NCBI GenBank assembly: GCA_002887195.1
Contig: PJAB01001415.1
Coordinates: 1 to 14,646, forward strand
DNA: 14,646 nucleotides
Origin: Chrysochromulina parva
Lineage: Eukaryota > Haptophyta > Prymnesiales > Chrysochromulinaceae
Direction of reading: 5' to 3'
Shown here: in pieces, positions 6,639-14,349 of the stretch
Layout of the letters: every line of letters begins with the position of its first letter
How positions within the stretch are numbered: position 1 is the stretch's first letter
Program-made: the position numbers and the translations under genes
Notes under the pieces: generated by a model
Seen by the model: the letters and a program-made list of their open reading frames with translations, nothing else
What the model was told of the DNA's origin: nothing
Databases searched by the model: none

Positions 6639-7745
6639 ATGCAGCGCTTCGCAATTCTGGCTGCCGCTGGCGCCGCGACGCTCGCTGCCATCGCTGCCTT
6701 CACCTACCGTCGCCGGTCCGAAGGCGACGAGGTCGTTGTCCCAACGACCATGAAAGCGGTTGTCGTACGAGGCGGCGAGTGCGTGGTCATATCAGACTGG
6801 CCAACGCCGACCCCTGCTGCCGGTGAAATTCTTGTACGCGTGGTGTCGACTGCAGTCAACCGCCTCGACTTGCTACAGCGGCTCGGCAAGGCACCCGTTC
6901 CCGAGGGTGTCACAGAGGTGCTGGGTCTCGAGTGCGCAGGCACGGTGGTGAGGCTTGGCGAGGGCGTGCGCGCCTTTGCCATCGGCGACGAGGTGCTCGC
7001 ACTGGTCTCTGGCGGTGGCTACTCCGAATATGTCGCCTTGCCTGCCGAGACGGCGATGCGTAAGCCGACCGCGCTCTCGTGGGAGGAGGCAGGATCCATT
7101 CCAGAGGCATGGCTGACGGCCTTCAAGCTCGTGCACGTCGTCGGTGGCGTACGGCCTCAGGAAAAGGTGCTGATCCACGCGGCTGCCAGCGGCGTCGGCG
7201 TGGCGGCGATCCAGCTCGCGAAGGACGCAGGCGCCATCTCCTTCGTGACCGTCGGCTCGAAGGAGAAGCTCCAAGCGTGCGTGGACCGCTTGGGCGCGGC
7301 GGACGGTGCTGTGCGCCACGACGGCGCGTGGATCGAGAAGCTCCAGGCGAGCCCACTCTTCAACGGGTCCGTCCACGTCGTCCTCGATCCGGTCGCCTCG
7401 AGCTACGCCGAGCAGAACCTGGCGGCGCTCGCAATCGATGGCCGTTGGGTGCTCTACTCGGCGCTCTCTGGCCCTGGGCTGCCGGAAGCTGTCGGCAAGA
7501 CCTTTTTTGGGAGCATGGCCAGGAAGCGCCTCTCGCTGCTCGCGACGACGCTGCGCACGCGGCCGCTCGCGTTCAAGGAGGCACTCGTGGAGCGCTTTGC
7601 GCGCGAGGTGCTGCCCAAGTTGGCTACGGGCCGGCTCGAGCACATCATCGATCGCGTCTTTGTGGGGTTGGAGCAGGCGCAGGCCGCCCACGAGTACATG
7701 GAATCGAATGCGAACGTCGGGAAGATCGTGCTCAAGCTTGCGTGA
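6639..7745 (+). CDS. PIG3/TP53I3-type NADPH quinone oxidoreductase with N-terminal membrane anchor
   Basis: 368 residues; belongs to the zinc-free medium-chain dehydrogenase/reductase superfamily, which reduces quinones with NADPH. An extra N-terminus has a hydrophobic segment at about 4-22 followed by YRRR, suggesting a membrane anchor or targeting peptide absent from the human enzyme. The catalytic part begins near 37 (TMKAVVVRGG). STAVNRLDLLQRLG (70-83), LGLECAGTVVRLGEGV, IGDEVLALVSGGGYSEYV and SIPEAWLTAFKLVHVVG all follow PIG3 closely. The Rossmann motif is IHAAASGVGVAAIQLAK (179-195). ALDGRWVLY-like AIDGRWVLYSAL and EYMESNANVGKIVLKL close the domain. Zinc ligands of alcohol dehydrogenases are absent, as usual for quinone reductases. 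Start ATG at 6639 is the first in frame. Very confident in the family; cellular location is inferred. Confidence 0.95.
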   Translation: MQRFAILAAAGAATLAAIAAFTYRRRSEGDEVVVPTTMKAVVVRGGECVVISDWPTPTPAAGEILVRVVSTAVNRLDLLQRLGKAPVPEGVTEVLGLECAGTVVRLGEGVRAFAIGDEVLALVSGGGYSEYVALPAETAMRKPTALSWEEAGSIPEAWLTAFKLVHVVGGVRPQEKVLIHAAASGVGVAAIQLAKDAGAISFVTVGSKEKLQACVDRLGAADGAVRHDGAWIEKLQASPLFNGSVHVVLDPVASSYAEQNLAALAIDGRWVLYSALSGPGLPEAVGKTFFGSMARKRLSLLATTLRTRPLAFKEALVERFAREVLPKLATGRLEHIIDRVFVGLEQAQAAHEYMESNANVGKIVLKLA

Positions 7746-7994
7746 AGGCTGAACCTCCAACGCGCAGGTGGGGCTGCACAGGAGGGGCTGCTCAGGAGAG
7801 GGTTTAAATATAAATTCCACTCTTAGAAACCAAGCTGCTACTATCCCCGGACTTGCTCAACACGGCGCCATGCCGTCTTTCATTAAGAAGCGCCCAAAAC
7901 GGCGCCGTGAAGTGTGCGAAAGCGTCCACTCTCGTCCGGCGAGGAAGACGACCCGGTGTGTTGGCGCAGCCGGAGGGGCGAGAACTCAATCGCC
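7746..7994 (+). promoter_or_regulatory. Upstream region of the large surface-protein gene with a TATA-like stretch
   Basis: 249 bp. TTTAAATATAAATT at 7803-7816 stands out in GC-rich surroundings, about 180 bp before the chosen start at 7995, and could be a core promoter element. It also lies 58 bp after the PIG3-like stop, so it could instead act in 3'-end formation. A 42-codon frame with its own ATG (7870) overlaps the leader in another frame. Confidence 0.35.
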
Positions 7995-10900
7995 ATGAGC
8001 ATGACCACCACGAACAGCACGGCGGGCCTGATGCTTCGGTGCACAAACGGCTGCTTGATGTATCCAGCAGCGGTCTCCGACGGCATGTGCTCCGACGGTG
8101 GCCCGGGCGCCGAGTATGCACAGTGCCTCATCGGCGATGACTGCAATGACTGCGGGCCTCGCTATGTCCCTGCGCCGCCGCCGCCGCCTCCCCAGATCAT
8201 CAGGTGCACGAACACGTGCTCATACTATCCGGCAGCGAGCTCCGATGGCACGTGCTCCGACGGTGGCCCGGGCTCCGTTTTTGCGCAGTGCCGTCTCGGC
8301 GAGGATTGCAATGACTGCGGCCCTCGCCTTGTGCCGGCGCCGATGCCGCCGGCAGCGCCCGGCACGAACATGACCGGCCTGTGCGACAACTCCTGCTACT
8401 ACTCAACCGACGTCTTCTGTGACGACGGCGGCGTGAACGCCGATAATGACGTGTGCGACCTCGGCACCGACTGTGACGATTGTGGCGTGCGCTTCCAGCC
8501 GCCGATGCCGCCGGTGGCACCCTCGCCTAGGTCTCCGCCGCCGTCTCGACCACCGTCTCCACCACCGTCGCCCAAGAGCCCACCACCCGCTTGGCCGCCG
8601 CCTCCGTCGCCCTCGCCGCCGCCTCCGTCGCCCTCGCCGCCGCCGCCCTCGCCGCCGCCGCCCTCGCCGCCGCCACCGCCGCCGCAAGTGCCACGAGAAT
8701 TTTGGGGTCCGTCCTCGCCACCTGCGCCCCCGCCGCCGTCGCCGTCGCCGCCGCCGCCGTCTGCGCCGCCGCCGCCTCCGGCAGTGCCGCCCAGGCCGCC
8801 ACGGTGGCCCGGGACCAACAGCTCCACGCCCATGCCACCGGCCCCACCGCCCTACATCGACCGGCACTGCGCTGCTGGGCACTTGTGGAACGAGGCCTCT
8901 CGCCAGTGCGCGCCGTGCCGAGAGGGCACCTACAACGGCCTCGCTGGGTCGAATCGCACCGAGTGCGCCGAGTGCCCGGCAGGCCAGTACGCGCCGCTCG
9001 CGGGCTTGCACCAGTGCGAGCGCTGCCCAGTCGGGAGCTTCGCTTCGGAGAGCGGCCAGCGTGCATGCGTCACGTGCGCAGCGTACGGCCTTCGGTACAC
9101 GACGACGCTGCGCGGAGGGAGCACCTCGCCCGTAGAGTGCGTGTGCGCCGCGGGCACGTGGCTGCCTGAGTGGCCGCGCCGCGGTGGGCGCTCTTGCTCC
9201 CGCTGCCCTCACGGCGCGCTCTGTCCGGGCGGCGACGCGCTGCCGATCGCCGCGCCGGGCTACTGGTCTGACGAAGCCGAGGTGACGCGCGTCATCTGGC
9301 AGGGAGAGTCCGAGCGCGTGCCCCTCTTCTGGCGGTGCGCGGCCGGAGAGCTCGGATGCCTCGGCGGCGACGCCCTTGCCAATGTCACCTCGCGCTGTGC
9401 CGCCGACAGGCGCGGGCCGCAATGCGCGGGCTGCGTGGCGGGCCACTTTGGCATCGGAGCGCTCTGCGGCACGTGTGACGGAGCGGGAGGGCCGCTGCCG
9501 TTGCTCTTCGGCACACTGCTCCTGATCGGCTGGCCTCATCTCGTCGTCTGGCTCGGTGCGCGCACCAGCTCCCTGCGGCTCTGCGTGCAGGCGGCACAGA
9601 CGCTCGCCGTGCTCGGCAGCCTGCGGCTCGGATGGGTGGACGGCAGCGCCTTGGGCTCGGGGATCGCGCAGACCGTCGGGCTGCTGGGAGTGCTGCTGCA
9701 AGACCCTCGGCTCACTCTCTGGAGCTGCGACGTAACGGTCGATCCGACGACCGTTTGGACCGCGCTCATGTTGCTCCCCCTCCTTGAGGCGGCGCTGCTG
9801 CTCGTGATGCAGCTTGGCATCTACCTGACGCTCCGCTCGATCGCCTCTCTGCCCGCTGAGGTCGTCGTGACTCGCATGACGTCGCGCATGCGCGCGACGC
9901 ACGGCTACCTGGTGCGCGTGCTGCTGCTGCAGTGGCCGGGTCTCCTGCACCGCGCGATGATGCGCGTGCGCTGTGAGGCTCGTGCCGACGCGGTGAGCGA
10001 CGGAGCGGCCGACGGGCAGGTGGGGCCTGCGCCTCCGTTTATACTCTCGCCCTTTCCGCCAAGGCCGCCCCCTGCCTTCTTTGGAACGATCACGTCACCG
10101 CCGCCTCCGCCGACGCCCTCGCCGCCTCCACCCTCGGCGCCGCCGCTGCTGCCGCCAACGGCAGGAGTGTTCACCGTTGATACTCTACGCCCACCGCCCG
10201 CCGCACCCGCCGCGCCCGCCGCACCCGCCGCACCCGCGTCACCCGCCGCGCCGCCCGCCCCGATCTGTGCGTACGACGGCCAAGTGCTCGGCCAGAGCTC
10301 CCACATGGTGCCGTGCGCTCTGCTCCTGTTCACGTTGCTCCTGGTCCCCGTCCTTGGGGCTTGGCGTGTGCGCCTGCTGCGCCGCGCCCGCCGCCTCGGC
10401 TCGAGCGCCGCGCACACGAGCTACGGCGTGCTGTATGCCGGCTTCACGCCCCGTGCGTACCTGTGGGAAACGGTCATCGCGCTCCGGTTCGCGGCGCTCT
10501 CGGCGCTCGCCACGGCGCTCCCAGAGCACCCGAGGGTCCAGGCAGCAGGCGCGCTCGTGGTGCTCGCGCTCGGGACGGCGCTGCGGCTCGCGTACCGGCC
10601 GCAGCTCGTGCCAGCGTACGGTCGGCTCGCGATCGTGTACGACGTGCTGCTCCTGCTGCTCGTGCTCACGCACTCGCTGGCCGAGGGCGACGACAGCCCC
10701 GAGGCCGGATGGGGCGCGTTGGCGGGCGCCGCGGCGGGCGCGAGCGCCGTGGCGGGCGCGGGCGCCGCGGCGGGCGCGGGCGCCGCGGCGGGCGCGGGCG
10801 CGAGCATCAGCATCGGCCTTGAGGAATGCATCTCGAGCGCGCAGATCCTCGATGCCGCGATCACTCCGACGGGCGCACACTGCCTGCGCCTCCTCTACCC

Positions 10901-12246
10901 TCTGATGAGCGCCGTCCTGATCGGCCTCGGCGCCCTCGCAGCCTTGGTGGCGTTCGCGTACGACGTGCTCCACTACAATCGGCTTCGCAAGCTGCTCGCG
11001 CTACCCGCTGCCCAACTAAGGGAGAGCGACCCGCTCGCTCTGCGCGGCCCGGCGGCCAGGGCCGCCCTCCACCTGCCACCCTCGAAGCGCAATCTGCTCT
11101 CAGCGCACCTGCGAGCGTTGCGGGTGTGCCGTCCGTCGCCAGAGACGTCCGACCTCGCGATGCGGCTGCACGAGGTGCCTCGGAGGACCCCTGATGGCCC
11201 CTGAGGACCTCTGTTTGCCTCTCATGACCTCTGTTTGCCTCGGATGACCTTTGAGTGCCCTCTGATTGCCTCTGATGAACTCTGAGGACCTCTGATCGCC
11301 GTTGAGGACCTCCGATTGCCTCCCTCATCAGGCACTGCCTGGGCTCGCGGACTGGGCGCTCGAGGCTTCTCCAGCCGAGCTGCAGGCGCTCCAGGCGCTC
11401 CTCCCGCGCATCGAGGCTGCCGCGCCCCTCGGACCTGTGGGCCGTTCACTGCTCCGGCCGACACAGCTGCAGGTGCTCGAGGCGCTCCTTGTGACGAACC
11501 TCGAGCCATCGCCGGGTTCGTCACTGGCGCTCGCGACAACGCGGCGCTCGCTCTCGCTCGGCGCGTCATCGCATGCTCGCGCCTCTCTGCTGCGGCTGCT
11601 GCGCGACGTGACGGGCCATCACGCGATGCCATCGGCGGCCCAGCCATCGCACGAGCTCGAGTACGAGACAGAGGTGCTCGCCGCACTGAGGCCCCTGAGG
11701 AACTCTGATGACCTCTGATTGCCTCTGATGACCTCTGATTGCCTCGGATGACAGAGGTGCTCGCCGCACTGAGGCCCTCTGAGTGCCTCTGAGGAACTCT
11801 GAGGACCTCTGATTGCCTCGGATGACCTCTGATTGCCTCGGATGACATCGGCTGGCCTCTGATGACCTCTGCGTTCCTTTGATGACCTCTGATGACCGTT
11901 GATGACCTCCGATGGCCTCCCTCATCAGGCGCTCGCCGCGCTGCGCGTGCCTGCCGATGCGCTTCTCGTCGATGAGGCGCTCGAGCTCGGGCTCTTCGCT
12001 CAGTGCGTGCGCCACCGGCGCGGCGGCGGGAAGGGCAAGGGCGGCGACGGCGACGGCGCCGACGCGGGCGCCGACGACAGGGGCGCTGACGACGAGTACT
12101 TCCCCGTCTGGCTTCCCGTGAGCGCCACGACGCCCTTCGACCTATGCGACGCCGCGATCGCCGTCAGGTACGACCCTCGCACACTCGAGGCTGCGACTGC
12201 CGCAGACGGGGGAGGAGGCGGCGGCGCTGGAGGCGGCGGCGCTGGA

Positions 12247-12278
<32 letters not shown>

Positions 12279-14349
12279 TGTGAGCCTCGTGGCAGTGCTC
12301 TCCCCCGACGCGGTCGACCTTCCTGAGGCTGAAGTGTACGAGCTCCGGGTGGCCACTTCGGACATTGAGCACGCGGGCTGCAGCGCGCGCGCGTGGGCAT
12401 GCCTCATCGGCGAGCATGCCACCTCGCGCGACGTGCCGTTGCATTGCGATCTCGGCGAGATCTCGAGGGGCGAGATTGCGCCCTTGCGCCGAGGCAGCGT
12501 CGCCACTTACCGGTTCGTCAGCCGTCCGCTCGGACGACTGAGCTGCGTGCGGCTGCTGCGCGAGGGACGGGGCAGCAGCTTCGACGAGGGGAGCTGGCAT
12601 GTGGCGTGGCTCGAGGTCGTCGCTCTCGGGACCGGCGAGGGATGGCGCTTCGAAGCTGGCTTGTGGGTCGAGCGTGAGGACGTTGCCCTCACGCCCACTG
12701 AGTACTGGCAGGCTCCCGAGGGTGGCGACGGCGGCGACGCGGCCCGTGATGAGAGCCTCGCCCGCTCACACCGAGGCGTCGCGCCGCCTATGCTGCGTCA
12801 CGTCCGCCAGCTGGGCGAGCAGTGTGAACCTTCACAGCTGGGCGAGCAGTCCGCGCCGAGCCAGCGGGACGGCGGTGTGAACATTCACAGCCAGCGGGAC
12901 GGCGGTGTCGACGTGGCCGTCGCCCCAAGCCACAAGGCGACACCGCCGAGGGGGTACAGCCCCTTGCAGTCGCGCTCCAGCGCTCAGTACGGCGCCGAGG
13001 CTCCAGCGATGAGCAGCCGCTCGCTCGGCGATGCGCCGACCATGCCCATGCCCTCGAGGTACCTGCCGCCGCTGCCCGGGCTCAGCGCACTTGGAGGCCG
13101 GTCGAGCCGAGCCGAGAGCGTCGCCTCGACCCGAGCCACCCCGCGCACCTTTGACGACCTGACGCCACGCAACGAGAGTCCGCAGGTCGAGCTGCAGCAG
13201 TTCCCGATGCCGCCGCTTCACGAGCATGCGCCCTCGCCACGCTGGACGGCCCTCGGCTCGGCGGGCGCCCAGCACGAAGCGATACGCGCCGCCCAGCACG
13301 GCGCGTTGGGCGGTGCGTGGGGGAGCACGCCGGTGTGCCCGGAGCGCCCCTTACCGGGCACCTACAACGGCGGGTCGGAGCGTTGGCTCCCATCGATGTG
13401 TGAATTCACAGGCGGTGAGGGCGGGTCGGAGCGTTGGCTTCCAAATATGGGACAGCCGTCCATGGGAGCCATCAACGGAGCCGTCGCAGCGTACCACGGG
13501 ATGATCCCGCCCTCATCGATGCTGCCGCCGCCGCCGGGCATGCTACCACCCGGCCTCGGGCCCACACAGTACCTTCACAGCTTCGGCATGCCGCAGCTGC
13601 CCCCGCCGTCCTTCGGCCATCCCTCCATACCGCCGCACCTCCTCGGCTCCATCCCGCCTGTGAATTCACACCTCGGCTCCGTCCCACCCTTGTCTACTTG
13701 GGGGCCACCCCCTGCCGCCCCCGGAGCCGTCTTCCCCGGCCTCGAGGGGCACCAGCACCGCCCACCGATCCCCCTCGCCACCTTCGCAGCCTCCGCCGCG
13801 CATTCTGGTCTGCTCCCGCCCCGTATCCAGACCTACCGCGCCCATGCGTCCGAGGCCACCAGTCGAGCCTCGAGTCTCCTCTCGTCCAGCCTCGACTCGA
13901 GCCGCGCGCCGAGTCGAGCCTCGACCAGCGCCACCGCCACCGCCGCCGGTAGCATCGGCGGGAGCGCCGCCGCGGGCATGTGGCTGGCGCCCCAAGGCGG
14001 CGGGGCCAACCAGTCGAGCGCCGTGGCGGGCGCCATCCCACCGTCAAAGGCCGTCCCGCAGGATGCCCCGCCCTCGCACCGGAGCACCAGCCTGCCGCCG
14101 GCACCGCCGCCGGCGCCGCCGCCGACGGCGCCAGCCAAGCTTGGCGCACGTGTGGACATGCCGGTGCCGCCTCTCGGGCTGCATCGCGTCGGGCTGGGGT
14201 CGGCGCCGGTGGTCGCCCCAGCCGCCGCGGCGATCGACGCCGAAGCAGAAGAGATGGGCTGGCCTGGTCTGAGCGACATGGAATTGGAAAGCGGGTCGGA
14301 GCCCAGTCCTTCAGACGCGAACCCGAATGAGTCCAGGCAGATAGCTTAG
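7995..14349 (+). CDS. Large Cys-rich / multi-spanning membrane / PLAT-domain protein (three exons)
   Basis: CDS is 7995-11174, 11332-11673 and 11929-14349, about 1980 residues. Parts in order: three modules of type C.N.C...DGGPG...C..G.DC.DCG (16-55, 71-110, 130-165); Pro/Ser hinge (167-287); ephrin-receptor/GCC2-GCC3-like Cys-rich modules with CPAGQYAP and CPVGSFAS, then CPHGALCPGG...GYW and C..DRRGPQCAGC..GHFG (292-494); spans at about 502-520, 533-570 and 587-612; a second Pro/Ala-rich insert (679-758); spans at 772-790, 822-867, 876-894 and 967-990; a helical linker from exon 2; a Gly run; a PLAT/LH2 domain (about 1311-1424, YELRVATSDIEHAGCSARAWACL ... WHVAWLEVVALG); and a 550-residue disordered tail. 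Five sequons sit in the ectodomain (7, 125, 275, 320, 463). No signal peptide is visible; a stop at 7908 closes the frame upstream, so a 5' exon may be missing. Likely a surface receptor or channel-like protein; function unknown. Confidence 0.8.
8493..8855 (+). repeat. Proline-rich hinge coded by CCG/TCG minisatellite
   Basis: The region codes almost only Pro, Ser and Ala (PPPSPSPPPPSP pattern). It includes two tandem 21-bp copies from 8601 and several 15-bp CCGCCGCCGCCCTCG units after that. Such hinges are typical of hydroxyproline-rich algal surface proteins. Length is likely to vary between strains. Confidence 0.85.
10721..10804 (+). repeat. 18-bp Gly/Ala-coding minisatellite between two membrane spans
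   Basis: The unit GGCGGGCGCGGGCGCCGC is repeated about 4.5 times (perfect at 10751-10768 and 10769-10786, near-perfect around them), coding AGAGAA. It lengthens the loop between the spans at 876-894 and 967-990. All units are multiples of three, so copy number can change without a frameshift. Confidence 0.9.
11175..11331 (+). other. Intron 1 of the large gene, built of a roughly 10-bp minisatellite
   Basis: 157 nt. Donor CACGAG|GTGCCT, acceptor CCTCCCTCATCAG|GCACTG, phase 0 on both sides. Nearly all of it is variants of the decamers ACCTCTGATG, CCTCTGATTG and CCTCGGATGA. Reading on from exon 1 meets a stop at 11202-11204, and removing the intron joins RLHE to ALPGLADWALEA in frame. Splice sites are predicted from sequence only. 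Confidence 0.75.
11667..11777 (+). repeat. 28-bp perfect direct repeat spanning the intron 2 donor, second copy inside the intron
   Basis: Copies are at 11667-11694 and 11750-11777 (offset 83). Each contains ACAGAG|GTGCTCGCCGC, so a second intact donor exists at 11757. A third, diverged copy of the right part begins exon 3 (GCGCTCGCCGCGCTG from 11929). Confidence 0.9.
11674..11928 (+). other. Intron 2 of the large gene, same minisatellite and same 3' end as intron 1
   Basis: 255 nt. Donor ACAGAG|GTGCTC, acceptor CCTCCCTCATCAG|GCGCTC, phase 0. It shares the decamer array and an identical 13-nt acceptor sequence with intron 1. Read-through stops at 11716-11718. Removal joins LEYETE to ALAALRVPADALL in frame. 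It includes an internal duplicate of its own donor region (see 11667-11777). Confidence 0.75.
12208..12276 (+). repeat. GGC-rich repeat coding a glycine run
   Basis: It codes about 21 Gly with two Ala just before the PLAT domain. It is a flexible linker and a likely length-variable trinucleotide repeat. Confidence 0.9.
12809..12850 (+). repeat. Palindrome copy 1: GTGAACCTTCAC between perfect 15-bp direct repeats
   Basis: AGCTGGGCGAGCAGT at 12809-12823 and again at 12836-12850; the 12-base GTGAACCTTCAC lies between them. Flanking T and A extend the arms to TGTGAA/TTCACA. The event adds 27 bp and codes QLGEQ-CEPS-QLGEQ. Confidence 0.95.
12859..12906 (+). repeat. Palindrome copy 2: GTGAACATTCAC between perfect 18-bp direct repeats
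   Basis: AGCCAGCGGGACGGCGGT at 12859-12876 and 12889-12906 with GTGAACATTCAC (12877-12888) between. Adds 30 bp and codes SQRDGG-VNIH-SQRDGG. It starts only 9 bp after copy 1 ends. Confidence 0.95.
13369..13449 (+). repeat. Palindrome copy 3: TGTGAATTCACA between diverged 30-bp direct repeats
   Basis: Direct repeats 13369-13398 and 13420-13449 agree at 26 of 30 positions; the first 20 are identical. TGTGAATTCACA is at 13399-13410, followed by 9 more bases. Offset 51 bp, in frame. Codes GGSERWLPSM-CEFTGGE-GGSERWLPNM. Confidence 0.9.
13641..13688 (+). repeat. Palindrome copy 4: TGTGAATTCACA between diverged 18-bp direct repeats
   Basis: CCTCGGCTCCATCCCGCC (13641-13658) and its copy at 13671-13688 differ at two positions; the palindrome fills 13659-13670. 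Offset 30 bp, in frame. Codes LGSIPP-VNSH-LGSVPP. Confidence 0.9.

Noticed and set aside
8403..9950. 515-codon open frame on the minus strand, opposite the large gene
   Set aside because: The translation is Arg/Gly/His/Ala-rich with long Arg runs, as expected from the opposite strand of Pro-coding GC repeats; the plus frame has ordered Cys-rich modules and membrane spans.
10330..10352. TGCTCCTG...TTCAC...TGCTCCTG, superficially like the palindrome-plus-repeat element
   Set aside because: Only the TTCAC half is present, the repeat is 8 bp, and it lies in a Leu-rich membrane span where CTG/CTC repeats are expected.
11175..11928. CRISPR-like array appearance of the decamer repeats
   Set aside because: The units are about 10 bp, contiguous and without unique spacers, and the context is eukaryotic; minisatellite introns explain it.
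11222..12015. Minus-strand frames through the decamer arrays giving repetitive RGHQRSSE-type peptides
   Set aside because: The peptides are just the translation of the minisatellite and include antisense of exon 2; no independent gene signal.
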